64,000 nucleotides of DNA from an uncultured Opitutia bacterium (lineage in GTDB: Bacteria > Verrucomicrobiota > Verrucomicrobiia > Opitutales > UBA953): positions 62,001 to 126,000 of the forward strand of contig CAIMFJ010000004.1 in assembly GCA_903840355.1 (NCBI GenBank). The letters run 5' to 3'. This document shows positions 45,912 to 54,786 of the stretch, in pieces. Each line of letters opens with the position of its first letter. The first letter of the stretch is position 1. The notes under the pieces were generated by a model. It was not told the origin of the DNA. It worked only from the letters and a program-made list of their open reading frames with translations, and did no database searches. Position numbers and translations under genes: made by a program.

Positions 45912-46964
45912 TTAAGAACGTAAAACGCGGTCCAACCGTGCCAAACTTTCGCCAATTAGCCCGGCCATGTCAGTTTGTTGCCGAAAAGCGGGGTCGCGGT
46001 GATATTCCGCCAAACCATCGGCCAATTCCCGAGCCTTTTCGGGGGTCGTGAGCGGATTAGCTCGCATGGCCGAAAGCAGGTCTTTGACGCGATCGGGGGC
46101 GGCGAGGAGGCGGCGGTGAATCAGGGATTGTTCTTCGCGACGGTATTGGGCGGCCGAGGCCGCGTTAATGTGCTTGGCACATAATTGGGCAAAGGGGCGA
46201 TTTTCTTTAAAAGAGCCAGGAAGGTAAAAGCGCAACCGCCCGTCATAAGATTGTTGGTCAAAGTCCATCGCCCGGACGCGGATAGCCGTGGCATCGAAAT
46301 CGGGCGTGACGGCGATGACGAAGTTATAGGCCCGCATGTCACCGAGGAGGCGGACGAGGCAGCGTTCTTCGAATTTGATGAGTTCTTTGGCTAAACGAAC
46401 CGGGTGGTGGCTATCCGCGGCGAGCCAATGGGAAGCAAAGATATCGCCGGGGATCCCCGTGACATGTTCTTCCACCAACGTGTCGCCCCACGTCAAATAA
46501 AGCATTCGGTTGGGAGACAGTAGGTGTTCGAGTTCTAACCCGCAGACCCGTGAGGCGTCAGCAATCTTAACGTAGAAGTAATCGTGGTTCTCGTTGTAGG
46601 CGTTGACGATACGGATGCGGAAGGGTTGGGAATTGCCGAAGGAGCAGAAATCCACGCGATCAACGTAGACGTGACTAAAAACTTTCATCCCGCCCTCACC
46701 GCGGAGGAGGGCGTAGGTTTCTAGAAGCCCTTGGGAGAGCCGATCCATTTCTTCGCGAGGGTAGGCGACCGTTTCCCAAAGCGTGTCCTTACCTCGTTCT
46801 AAGAGAGGCATCGCTGCGGTGAAGTGCCGGAGTTGGGCGTAGGTGATGGGCAGGGCGACTTCGCGACCTTCGCGTGCTAAGTAGGCCCGTAGCTCTTCGC
46901 CAATGGGGTACGCGGGCTTACGATTCGTACGTTTAAATTCCGCTTCCGTGCCCCCCGTATCCAT
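45912..46964 (-). CDS. Unknown conserved-looking soluble protein, 350 residues
   Basis: I do not recognise the family. The protein has no signal peptide or membrane helix. Features are a central DRVDFCSFGNSQPFRIRIVNAYNENH, a DYFYVKIADASRVCGLELEHLLSPN segment, GDTLVEEHVTGIPGD, and VRAMDFDQQSYDGR followed by a Lys/Arg-rich tail. The pairing of an EHVTGI segment with a later MDFDQ could be a remote kinase-like layout, but this is weak. It is followed by purF and preceded five bases upstream by a Nudix gene, so it may be co-transcribed with that gene. Function unknown. Confidence 0.7.
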   Translation of the reverse strand: MDTGGTEAEFKRTNRKPAYPIGEELRAYLAREGREVALPITYAQLRHFTAAMPLLERGKDTLWETVAYPREEMDRLSQGLLETYALLRGEGGMKVFSHVYVDRVDFCSFGNSQPFRIRIVNAYNENHDYFYVKIADASRVCGLELEHLLSPNRMLYLTWGDTLVEEHVTGIPGDIFASHWLAADSHHPVRLAKELIKFEERCLVRLLGDMRAYNFVIAVTPDFDATAIRVRAMDFDQQSYDGRLRFYLPGSFKENRPFAQLCAKHINAASAAQYRREEQSLIHRRLLAAPDRVKDLLSAMRANPLTTPEKARELADGLAEYHRDPAFRQQTDMAGLIGESLARLDRVLRS

Positions 46965-46969
46965 GGTGT

Positions 46970-47491
46970 TTAATCCAGGTTGGGTTTAAATTGCGTCTCT
47001 TCGATAATCATTTGCATCGGACTATCGGGATGGCATTCGGCGCGGTAAGCGATGAAACCTCGGCGGTGTTGGTCCCAAATCGGCCACAGCAGTTGGCGGT
47101 CGGTGGGCGGGATCGCCAAGGTATCGATTTCCTCTCTCTTATAGAAGGCGAAGTGGCCTTCATCAATCGTTGAAGGCAAGCCGGCGAGAGGCTGGCGGCA
47201 ATCGAAGAGGAACATCAACCAATGCGCTTGGCCTTCGTAGCCCTTTTCCGAAATCATTCCAAACAGGTGCAAATCACGGGTCGTAATCTTCAGCGCGGTT
47301 TCTTCAAACACTTCGCGCACGGCGCATTCAAAGGGCGATTCGCCAGTAGCCATTTCCAATTTTCCGCCGGGAGGGCTCCAGCAGCCTTGATTAGGAGCCT
47401 TGGTACGTTGAATGAGGAGCAGGCGCCCTTGCACATCCTTGAGGAACACCAGGACACTGATTTTAAAGGGTAGCGAGACGCCAGAGGCCAT
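46970..47491 (-). CDS. Nudix hydrolase
   Basis: The enzyme hydrolyses a nucleoside diphosphate linked to another moiety. The Nudix box is visible as GGKLEMATGESPFECAVREV followed by FEETAL, matching GX5EX7REUXEEXGU. The 173-residue protein also has an N-terminal KISVLVFLKD strand and KAPNQGCWSPPGG. Substrate cannot be read from the motif. It ends five bases before the unknown 350-residue gene, suggesting a shared transcript. Confidence 0.9.
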   Translation of the reverse strand: MASGVSLPFKISVLVFLKDVQGRLLLIQRTKAPNQGCWSPPGGKLEMATGESPFECAVREVFEETALKITTRDLHLFGMISEKGYEGQAHWLMFLFDCRQPLAGLPSTIDEGHFAFYKREEIDTLAIPPTDRQLLWPIWDQHRRGFIAYRAECHPDSPMQMIIEETQFKPNLD

Positions 47492-47538
47492 GAGATGACG
47501 GTGGCAGAGCCTGAGCTGAGCTCAACCTTCGATTATTT

Positions 47539-48528
47539 TTAGGCTAAGATGGTATCGATGGCTTGAAGTTCCGTGGCCGTAAAGGGAGCCGAGAAAGCGG
47601 CGGCAACGCACTGTTCGAGTTGGCTGACCTTGCTGGCACCAATAATTGCCGAAGTCACCCGGGGATCTCGCAGCACCCAAGCAATGGCCATGGAAGCTAA
47701 GGGCTCGCCGCGTTGTTCGGCGATTTTCCCCAGCGCGCGGACTTTGGTTAATTTATCTTCACTCACTTGTTCGGGGCGAAGGAAACCGTGTACTTTGCCC
47801 GCTCGGGCATCTGCTGGAATACCTTGGAGGTAACGATTGGTTAGGAGACCTTGCGCTAAAGGCGAGAAGACTGCACAGCCGAGGCCTTCTTTTTGTACCG
47901 TGTCTAATAATCCAGCTTCGGGAGTCCGCTCAAACATACTGTACTTAGGTTGATGGACGACGCAGGGAGTTCCTAGGTCGCGTAAAAGCGCACAAGCTCG
48001 GGCGGTGTCGGCTGCATTATAATTAGAAATCGCCGCATAAAGCGCCTTGCCGCTTTTGACCGCGTGGGCGAGGGCGCCCATGGTTTCTTCCATCGGCGTG
48101 TTGGGGTCGCGGCGGTGGCTGTAGAAAATATCTACATAGGGCAAGCCAAGGCGACGGAGCGATTGATCGAGCGAGGCGAGTAAGTATTTGCGCGAACCGA
48201 AATCACCATGTGGTCCAGGCCACATCGTGTAGCCAGCCTTGGTGGAAATAATCAGTTCATCGCGATAGGCTTTCAGGTCTTCACGCAGGAAGCGGCCCAT
48301 GGTTTCTTCCGCACTCCCCGGCACTGGACCGTAATTATTGGCTAAGTCGAAGTGTGTAACACCTAAGTCAAAAGCACGTAACGCGATGGCGCGGGCATTT
48401 TGATAATCATCGACGCTTCCGAAATTATGCCAGAGCCCTAAGGCGATTTTAGGGAGGTGCAGTCCTGATTTACCGCACCGCACTTGGAAGTTGGCTGGGG
48501 TGTAACGGTTAGGATTGGCGGTATACAT
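47539..48528 (-). CDS. Aldo/keto reductase (YghZ-like)
   Basis: A 329-residue NADPH-dependent oxidoreductase with the TIM-barrel aldo/keto reductase fold. The catalytic tetrad is visible: Asp and Tyr in HFDLANNYGP, Lys in IISTKAGYTM, and His in FYSHRRDP. The cofactor segment is AIIGASKVSQLEQCV. Sequence style resembles E. coli YghZ, a reductase of small aldehydes such as glyceraldehyde 3-phosphate. ATG 48528 is chosen; an upstream start would add 19 residues. It is divergent from the urea module. Confidence 0.9.
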   Translation of the reverse strand: MYTANPNRYTPANFQVRCGKSGLHLPKIALGLWHNFGSVDDYQNARAIALRAFDLGVTHFDLANNYGPVPGSAEETMGRFLREDLKAYRDELIISTKAGYTMWPGPHGDFGSRKYLLASLDQSLRRLGLPYVDIFYSHRRDPNTPMEETMGALAHAVKSGKALYAAISNYNAADTARACALLRDLGTPCVVHQPKYSMFERTPEAGLLDTVQKEGLGCAVFSPLAQGLLTNRYLQGIPADARAGKVHGFLRPEQVSEDKLTKVRALGKIAEQRGEPLASMAIAWVLRDPRVTSAIIGASKVSQLEQCVAAAFSAPFTATELQAIDTILA

Positions 48529-48548
48529 GACGATAATCAAGCGGGGGT

Positions 48549-48565
48549 GCTGGAAATTGACCAGC
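48549..48565. promoter_or_regulatory. Inverted repeat between the divergent reductase and urea genes
   Basis: GCTGG-7 bases-CCAGC forms a short dyad at 48549-48565, 21 bases from the aldo/keto reductase start and 151 bases upstream of the sigma-54 promoter. Such a position could serve an activator of the urea promoter or a repressor of the reductase. It does not match a standard NtrC site. Confidence 0.3.
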
Positions 48566-48715
48566 GACAAATGAAATCCCCGCACCGTCTTTCAGGGCTA
48601 GGGGTGATGATTATTTTACACGATGTCTAGAAATCACCGCCTCTGCCAGGGGGTGTTACCTTTTTTTGTCCAAAACTTAACAGATTACCGATTGGCCCAT
48701 GCCACCGGCGATGAT

Positions 48716-48730
48716 TGGCACGGCCGATGC
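48716..48730 (+). promoter_or_regulatory. Sigma-54 (-24/-12) promoter of the porin-urtA unit
   Basis: TGGCACG-GCCG-ATGC matches the consensus TGGCACG-N4-TTGC at all but one defined base, with GG and GC at the exact -24/-12 spacing. It points toward the porin gene, whose ATG is at 48760, giving a predicted start of transcription near 48742 and an 18-base leader. Sigma-54 control fits nitrogen-limitation regulation of urea use; an NtrC-family activator exists at 24.6-26 kb. Confidence 0.75.
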
Positions 48731-48759
48731 TCCAGTGGAGATGCTAAACGCACACACAT

Positions 48760-49725
48760 ATGAATACACGCAACCAACTCACGGCTACCTTCTTGGTCGC
48801 CGCTTCCACCCTGACGGCGCTCGCGGATGCTCCCGCTGCTGCAACGCCTGCATTGACCTTTGATGGTTATGCAGTCGCCACGGCAACGAGTTCCACCACG
48901 TCCAGCGTCTCGACGACCACCATGGATCTGAATGCGGCTAAGTTTGGGGTGCACTACACCTCCGGCAACATTTCGGCTTATGGCAGCGTCTTCTATGATG
49001 GTACGACCACCAACGTGCTCGATGCTTACGCCACGATCACCGAAGGTTCGACGGCCATCACTGTCGGTAAGTTCCTCAGCTACCTGGGTTACGAAGCCTT
49101 TGATATTCCTAATATGAACCAAATTACCTATGGTAATGGTGGTTTAATTGGTGGTCCGATCCCTGCTTATCACTCGGGCGTGAAGGTAGATTATACCGGT
49201 TCGACTTTTGGTGCTGGCGCGGCGGTGGTGGACTCGATTTACGGCGACACTCTCTTTAAGGGTGATGGCGACCTAAAGAAGCCTGGTTTAGAAGCTTACG
49301 TCACCTACAAGGGCATCAAGGATACGCAAATCTGGTTCGGTATCGCCGATGAAGTTGCGACTTCCACGCAAGTTTACGACCTGTGGGTCCAGTATAACAT
49401 CAATAAGACCGACACCATCGCCGTTGAAGCACTCTACAAGAACACTGCCGGCTATGATTGGTTGGTTGAATACGTAAAGACGCTTTCGCCGAAGTGGTCT
49501 TTGACTGCCCGGGTTGCTGGTGATGGTGCGTCGCATTACTACTCGGCCTTAGAAGGTTACAATAACACCGGTGCCAAAACCACGGATCTTAAACTCACCT
49601 TAGCTCCTAGCTACTCGTTCAACGATCACTTCCTGATCCGCGCCGAGGTTTCCTACATCAACTACACCAACTACACTGCCAGCTCGACGACCTTCTTCGG
49701 CGCCCAAAGCATCCTGAAGTTCTAA
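48760..49725 (+). CDS. Outer-membrane beta-barrel porin leading the urea operon
   Basis: The exported 321-residue protein has a Sec signal peptide (MNTRNQLTATFLVAASTLTALA). The body alternates hydrophobic and polar residues with frequent Tyr/Thr and short turns, ending in ILKF with the terminal Phe usual for outer-membrane barrels. It resembles the Verrucomicrobia/Bacteroidetes porin-like (BBP2-type) proteins; the exact family is uncertain. It lies directly behind a sigma-54 promoter and 27 bases before urtA. It is therefore probably the outer-membrane route for urea or another small nitrogen compound. That specificity is inferred. Confidence 0.75.
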   Translation: MNTRNQLTATFLVAASTLTALADAPAAATPALTFDGYAVATATSSTTSSVSTTTMDLNAAKFGVHYTSGNISAYGSVFYDGTTTNVLDAYATITEGSTAITVGKFLSYLGYEAFDIPNMNQITYGNGGLIGGPIPAYHSGVKVDYTGSTFGAGAAVVDSIYGDTLFKGDGDLKKPGLEAYVTYKGIKDTQIWFGIADEVATSTQVYDLWVQYNINKTDTIAVEALYKNTAGYDWLVEYVKTLSPKWSLTARVAGDGASHYYSALEGYNNTGAKTTDLKLTLAPSYSFNDHFLIRAEVSYINYTNYTASSTTFFGAQSILKF

Positions 49726-49752
49726 GAGCGGCGAAACACCAAGCTTCCCGCC

Positions 49753-51012
49753 ATGAATATACCACGTCTTAGCAGTATTCTCACCGTCGGGGCTTTGGCC
49801 CTGGCTACCCTCGTTTCGCCTGTGAAGGCGGAAGAAACCGTTAAAGTCGGTGTCCTGCACTCGCTCTCTGGCACGATGGCGATCAGCGAAACGTCGCTCC
49901 GCGACGTCTTACTGTTCACCTTCGACGAAATCAATGCCAAGGGCGGTGTCTTAGGTCGCAAGATTGAGCCCGTCGTGGTCGACGGTGCTTCGAACTGGCC
50001 GCTCTTCGCCGAAAAAGCGAAGCAGTTGCTCGAGCAAGATCACGTTGCCGTAACCTTCGGTTGCTGGACGTCGGTCTCGCGCAAGTCCGTCTTGCCGGTC
50101 TACGAAAAGAACAATGGTCTGTTGTTCTACCCAGTGCAGTACGAAGGTGAAGAGGAGTCGAAGAACGTGGCCTACACGGCGGAAGCGGTTAACCAACAAG
50201 CCACCCCAGCGGTAGACTACTTACTCGCGCAAGGCGTGAAGAAGTTCTACCTCTTGGGCTCGGACTACGTCTACCCTCAAACCACCAACTTGGTGTTACT
50301 CGAGTACCTCTTGAGCAAAGGTGTACCTATCGAGAACATCGGTGGCGGTTTCCGGAAAGACGCTTCGGGTAAAATCATCTCGGCTGGTAAGTACACTCCC
50401 TTCGGTCATACCGACTACCAACAAATCGTTGCGGAAATTAAGCAATTCGCAGCGGGTGGTGGCGCGGCCGTGGTGAGCACGCTGAATGGTGATACGAACG
50501 TGCCCTTCTTCAAAGAGTATGCGGCTTCGGGTTTAACGGCTGAAACTTGCCCAGTGGTTTCCTTCTCGATCTCGGAAGACGAGTTCCGTGGGTTACCTGC
50601 TGACAAGCTGGTCGGTCAACTCGGTTGCTGGACCTACTTCCAATCCATCAAGTCGCCTGCGAACAAGAAGTTCGTGGCTGATTTCCAAGCATGGTTGGCA
50701 AAGAGCACGGTTCCAGGTATCGTTAAAGAAGGTCGCGTGACCTGCTCCCCGATGGTCCTCTCCTACGACGGTGTCTACCTCTGGAAGGCTTGCGTAGAAA
50801 AAGCGGGTTCCTTCGATGTGGATAAAGTCCGCGAAGTTTGGAAGTCTGGCGTCAGCTTCAATGGTCCAGGCGGTAAGGTTACCACTCAGCCCAACATGCA
50901 CCTCACCAAGAATGTGTTCATCGGTGAGACGAAGGCCGACGGTCAGTTCAAGATTCTGAAGTCCTTCGATAACGTGTACGGCGAGCCCTGGTTAAAAGGT
51001 AAGTTTAAATAA
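49753..51012 (+). CDS. urtA: Urea ABC transporter, substrate-binding protein
   Basis: UrtA is the periplasmic binding protein of the high-affinity urea transporter. The 419-residue protein has a Sec signal peptide ending VKAEE, followed by [52 protein letters not shown] and [18 protein letters not shown]. These are characteristic of UrtA rather than of amino-acid binding proteins (LIVAT family). It follows the porin gene closely and is followed by an intrinsic terminator, then urtB. Confidence 0.95.
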   Translation: MNIPRLSSILTVGALALATLVSPVKAEETVKVGVLHSLSGTMAISETSLRDVLLFTFDEINAKGGVLGRKIEPVVVDGASNWPLFAEKAKQLLEQDHVAVTFGCWTSVSRKSVLPVYEKNNGLLFYPVQYEGEEESKNVAYTAEAVNQQATPAVDYLLAQGVKKFYLLGSDYVYPQTTNLVLLEYLLSKGVPIENIGGGFRKDASGKIISAGKYTPFGHTDYQQIVAEIKQFAAGGGAAVVSTLNGDTNVPFFKEYAASGLTAETCPVVSFSISEDEFRGLPADKLVGQLGCWTYFQSIKSPANKKFVADFQAWLAKSTVPGIVKEGRVTCSPMVLSYDGVYLWKACVEKAGSFDVDKVREVWKSGVSFNGPGGKVTTQPNMHLTKNVFIGETKADGQFKILKSFDNVYGEPWLKGKFK

Positions 51013-51046
51013 ACCAAAGAATTGTCGGTTGTCGGTGCTTCATAGC

Positions 51047-51080
51047 GAGGGCGGGTCTGCGAGGACCCGCCCTCTTCCTT
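51047..51080 (+). terminator. Intrinsic terminator/attenuator between urtA and urtB
   Basis: An 11-bp perfect GC-rich stem (51047-51057 GAGGGCGGGTC with 51064-51074) has a 6-base loop and is followed by TTCCTTTT. It would stop most transcripts from the first promoter after porin and urtA, so these products would exceed the permease and urease proteins. Read-through or the second sigma-54 promoter at 51090 would supply the rest. Confidence 0.85.
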
Positions 51081-51089
51081 TTTCAAGTT

Positions 51090-51104
51090 TGGCACATTAG
51101 TTGC
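51090..51104 (+). promoter_or_regulatory. Second sigma-54 (-24/-12) promoter, before urtB
   Basis: TGGCACA-TTAG-TTGC matches the sigma-54 consensus with the right GG/GC spacing; the only deviation is A for G at the seventh base. It lies between the urtA terminator and the urtB ATG at 51117. The predicted transcription start (near 51116) would leave almost no leader before urtB, so urtB may be translated from a leaderless or nearly leaderless message. Confidence 0.75.
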
Positions 51105-51116
51105 TGATAAGTAATC

Positions 51117-52883
51117 ATGGTCCGACTGTTTTTAATTCAAACGTTCCTCTGGTTGGCTTGCGGCATGGTAGCCGAAGCCCAAGACGCGCGTCATGAGATC
51201 GCCGCGGCGACGCTCCTGAAGGGGGAGGCAGCCCAAATTAAGGCCCTCAATGGCTTAATGGGCCAAGCGGACGACGCGATTTTCCCGCTTTTAGAGGCCT
51301 GGCGAAAGGATCGTTTGTTCTTATATGAAGCGAACGGTAAAACGGTGCCGGTTTTGTTAGTGGGTGCTAAAGATAAAGAGGGAATGCAAGCGGCGGAGCG
51401 CATTGATACGGGCAAGCCCTTGGTGGATGAAAAAGGGGCTGCGATTCGCTTAAATGCTGAGGATTTGAATGCGGTAGCCCACTCCGCCAACTTGCGGCGC
51501 GTGATGAAGGCGGTCTTAGATTTAACGGATTTAGCGTCCTCAGAGCCCGCTAAGCGTCGCAGTGCCTTAGCTGCTATCGGCCAAGCTCAACAATTAGAGA
51601 AATTACCCGCGTTAGAGAAACGTTTAGCGGTAGAAAAGGACGCGGATGTTCTTGCGGCTCTACATGAAGCCATCGCTTTGGTGCGTTTAAAGTCACCTGA
51701 TCGTGCCGTCAAAGTCGCCGCCCTGAAGGAGCTTGAACAAATTCAGTCACTCGCGAGTACGGATTTCATAGCGACTGTTGAAAAAGAAGCAAAATTAGCC
51801 AAAGATGAAAATTTAGCAGTACATGCCCATACGACTTTACTGGCGATTAATCGGCATCGCTCGGTGGTCGACTTCGGCGGCACGCTTTTCCGCAGTTTAA
51901 GCTTAGGGAGTATTCTGCTCATCGTGGCGCTAGGTTTAGCGATCACCTTTGGTTTAATGGGGGTGATTAATATGGCCCACGGCGAGATGATCGCCATCGG
52001 CGCCTACACGACTTATGTCGTCCAAAACGTTTTTGCGGCGGGCCTAGCACTGTCACCTTTTGGTTTCTCGGTGATGATTCCCGGCCTCCACGCCACAGGT
52101 TGGTTTAAAGAATCTTATTTCCTCTTTGCCCTGCCTTTAAGTTTCCTCACCGCCGCGGTCGCCGGGATTCTTTTAGAGCGTGGCGTCATTCGTTTCCTCT
52201 ACCGCCGTCCTTTAGAAAGTTTATTAGCCACGTGGGGCGTATCGCTCTTACTGCAACAACTCCTGCGTTTAACGTTCGGAGCTAACAATGTCCAAGTCGG
52301 CAGTCCCTCTTACTTGAGTGGCAATTGGGTCGTGGCCGATATCTTGTTGGGTTGGAATCGCATCTTCGTCATCGCATTTGCTGCCCTGATTGTGTTCGGC
52401 GTGTGGCTATTATTAACGAAAACGCCCGTGGGATTATTGATTCGGGCGGTGACGCAAAACCGGGCCATGGCCTCTTGCATGGGGGTGCGCACGGAGCGAG
52501 TGAACACGCTGACTTTTGCACTCGGGAGCGGTTTAGCAGGTTTGGCCGGTGCCTTCCTCAGCCAAATTGGCAACGTCGGTCCGTCGCTCGGTCAGTCTTA
52601 TATCGTCGACAGCTTCATGGTCGTCGTGGTCGGCGGCGTGGGCAATTTAGTCGGGACCATCATCAGTGGTCTGGGCATCGGGTCGTTCGATCAATTCGTC
52701 CAGCAGTATTCTCCAAGTGTCGCCGGGGCTTTGACTGAAGTGCCTTGGGTCGGCGGCTTTCTTCAAAACCTCGCACAAGATTCGGCGGTGTTCGGCAAAA
52801 TCTTAGTGCTCTGTGCCATCATCCTCTTCCTGCAATGGCGCCCCTCGGGGCTCTTTGCCGTGCGCTCCCGTAACCTCGACTAA
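51117..52883 (+). CDS. urtB: Urea ABC transporter, permease UrtB
   Basis: UrtB is one of the two inner-membrane permeases. The 588-residue protein has a signal-peptide-like N terminus, then a large periplasmic alpha-helical domain (about residues 25-250) typical of long UrtB forms. The LIV-type permease core follows (ILLIVALGLAITFGLMGVINMAHGE; DSFMVVVVGGVGNLVGT) with about eight transmembrane helices. It starts 13 bases after a sigma-54 promoter and continues into urtC after eight bases. Confidence 0.95.
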   Translation: MVRLFLIQTFLWLACGMVAEAQDARHEIAAATLLKGEAAQIKALNGLMGQADDAIFPLLEAWRKDRLFLYEANGKTVPVLLVGAKDKEGMQAAERIDTGKPLVDEKGAAIRLNAEDLNAVAHSANLRRVMKAVLDLTDLASSEPAKRRSALAAIGQAQQLEKLPALEKRLAVEKDADVLAALHEAIALVRLKSPDRAVKVAALKELEQIQSLASTDFIATVEKEAKLAKDENLAVHAHTTLLAINRHRSVVDFGGTLFRSLSLGSILLIVALGLAITFGLMGVINMAHGEMIAIGAYTTYVVQNVFAAGLALSPFGFSVMIPGLHATGWFKESYFLFALPLSFLTAAVAGILLERGVIRFLYRRPLESLLATWGVSLLLQQLLRLTFGANNVQVGSPSYLSGNWVVADILLGWNRIFVIAFAALIVFGVWLLLTKTPVGLLIRAVTQNRAMASCMGVRTERVNTLTFALGSGLAGLAGAFLSQIGNVGPSLGQSYIVDSFMVVVVGGVGNLVGTIISGLGIGSFDQFVQQYSPSVAGALTEVPWVGGFLQNLAQDSAVFGKILVLCAIILFLQWRPSGLFAVRSRNLD

Positions 52884-52891
52884 TTTCCTTT

Positions 52892-54004
52892 ATGTCTGAA
52901 GCACCTGAAAATCCTTTAAGTCCCCCGCCGTTGAGTAATTCCACGGCCGGCATCTTGGCGTTTGCCGCCGGTGCGATGTTGATTCTTCCAGCGTTGGATG
53001 CTGGTGGGGTGATTGACCACTTCACGCTCAATTTGTGGGGCAAATATTTTTGTTATGCCTTGTTGGCGTTGTCGGTCGATTTGCTCTGGGGCTGGACGGG
53101 TTTACTTTCGCTCGGTCAGGCGCTGTTCTTCGCGCTCGGGGGTTACATGCACGGGATGTATTTGATGCGCATGATTGGGACGCAAGGCCAATACCATAAG
53201 CCCATTCCCGACTTCTTGGTTTTCTTAGGTTGGACGGATCTGCCGGCGTTTTGGAAACCGTTCGATCAGTTCACGTTTGCTATGGCGATGGTCTTTTTCC
53301 TGCCCGGGATTTTGGCTTTCCTCTTTGGCTGGTTGGCGTTCCGCTCGCGCATCAAAGGGGTTTACTTCTCGATTCTCACTCAGGCCCTGACTTACGCGGG
53401 GGCGCTGATTTTCTTCCGCAACAACACCTTGATGGGGGGTAATAATGGTTTTACCGACTTTAAAGAGGAATTGGGTTTTGCCTTACGTGAACCATCGACC
53501 CAGCGAGGTTTATTTGTCGCGACGGCGGCGGCTTTAGTGGGCGTGGTCATCTTCCTCCGCTGGTTAAGTGGCACGAAGTTCGGATTGGTGCAGCGCGCGA
53601 TTCGTGACGGCGAAAATCGCACCTTGTTTAGTGGCTACGCCACGCCGGCCTTTAAATTGTTTATCTTTGTCATCGCAGGGATGATTGCCGCCATTGGCGG
53701 CGCACTGTATGTCCCGCAAGTGGGGATTATTAATCCGAGCGATATGACGCCGGATAAATCTTTAGAAGCCATTGTCTGGGTCGCGGTGGGGGGACGTGGA
53801 ACTTTAGTGGGACCTATCTTAGGAGCCGTGGCTGTGAATATGCTTAAGAGCTACGCCACGCGGGCGATGCCCGATCTTTGGCTGATTCTCCTCGGGGGTC
53901 TCTTCTTGCTGGTGGTGCTCTTCCTCCCTGGCGGCTTAGTTAGCTTACCGGAAAAAATCCGTGGCCTTTGGAAAAAATCTATCCCCGCCACGCTCCCCGC
54001 ATAA
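52892..54004 (+). CDS. urtC: Urea ABC transporter, permease UrtC
   Basis: UrtC is the second permease. The 370-residue protein has about ten hydrophobic segments and UrtC phrases: LLWGWTGLLSLGQALFFALGGYMHGMYLMR, FRSRIKGVYFSILTQALTYA, NNTLMGGNNGFTDF and AVGGRGTLVGPILGAVAVN. It lies eight bases after urtB; the gap to urtD is five bases. Confidence 0.95.
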   Translation: MSEAPENPLSPPPLSNSTAGILAFAAGAMLILPALDAGGVIDHFTLNLWGKYFCYALLALSVDLLWGWTGLLSLGQALFFALGGYMHGMYLMRMIGTQGQYHKPIPDFLVFLGWTDLPAFWKPFDQFTFAMAMVFFLPGILAFLFGWLAFRSRIKGVYFSILTQALTYAGALIFFRNNTLMGGNNGFTDFKEELGFALREPSTQRGLFVATAAALVGVVIFLRWLSGTKFGLVQRAIRDGENRTLFSGYATPAFKLFIFVIAGMIAAIGGALYVPQVGIINPSDMTPDKSLEAIVWVAVGGRGTLVGPILGAVAVNMLKSYATRAMPDLWLILLGGLFLLVVLFLPGGLVSLPEKIRGLWKKSIPATLPA

Positions 54005-54009
54005 TTCTC

Positions 54010-54786
54010 ATGGCTCACCCATTATTAACCGTAGAAGACATTTCCAAAACGTACGATGGCTTTAAGGCGATCACGAAACTTAACTTCTACCTTTTCGAAG
54101 GCGAGTTGCGCACGGTGATTGGTCCGAATGGCGCTGGTAAATCGACCTTTTTTGATTTACTCACCGGCCGGACGCGGCCCGATGAAGGTAAAATCGAGTT
54201 CGGGACGGAAGCGAATAATTCGCATGACTTGACCCGACTGAACGAGGTGGAAATTAACCGCTTGGGCATCGCCCGAAAGTTTCAAACGCCCAGCGTTTAT
54301 ACCGAGCACAGCGTGCGCGAAAATTTGGTACTTTCTTTAAAAGGTCCCCGCGGCGTTTTTAGTTCCTTGTTCCAACGGCTCTCTTCCACGGAGAACGACC
54401 GCATCGATGAACTGCTCAAGCTCATTCGCCTCGAGGCTAAAGGATCTTGGAAAGCGGGTTTACTGGCACACGGCGAAAAGCAATGGCTCGAAATTGGCAT
54501 GCTTTTAGCCGCGGAACCGCGCGTTCTCTTGGTGGATGAACCTGCTGCTGGTATGACCGATGAAGAAACTTATCGTACCGGCGAACTGCTGCTCTCGCTC
54601 GCGGGTAAGCACAGTTTAATTGTGGTCGAACACGACATGTCCTTCGTCCGCCAAATCGCTCGCGATGGACGTGTGACGGTGTTGCACCAAGGGACGTTGC
54701 TGTGCGAAGGCAAATTTGATGAAGTCCAAGCTGACCCACGCGTGCGCGAAGTATACCTCGGCCGCGGCAAACATGGCACCCGATGA
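54010..54786 (+). CDS. urtD: Urea ABC transporter, ATPase UrtD
   Basis: UrtD is one of two ATP-binding subunits. Visible motifs are Walker A GPNGAGKST, Q loop RKFQTPSVY, the signature-like LAHGEKQWLEIGMLL, Walker B VLLVDEPAAGM and the switch VEHDMSFV. ATG 54010 gives 258 residues, matching the usual ~250; an upstream ATG would add 14 non-family residues. Its end overlaps urtE by four bases. Confidence 0.95.
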   Translation: MAHPLLTVEDISKTYDGFKAITKLNFYLFEGELRTVIGPNGAGKSTFFDLLTGRTRPDEGKIEFGTEANNSHDLTRLNEVEINRLGIARKFQTPSVYTEHSVRENLVLSLKGPRGVFSSLFQRLSSTENDRIDELLKLIRLEAKGSWKAGLLAHGEKQWLEIGMLLAAEPRVLLVDEPAAGMTDEETYRTGELLLSLAGKHSLIVVEHDMSFVRQIARDGRVTVLHQGTLLCEGKFDEVQADPRVREVYLGRGKHGTR

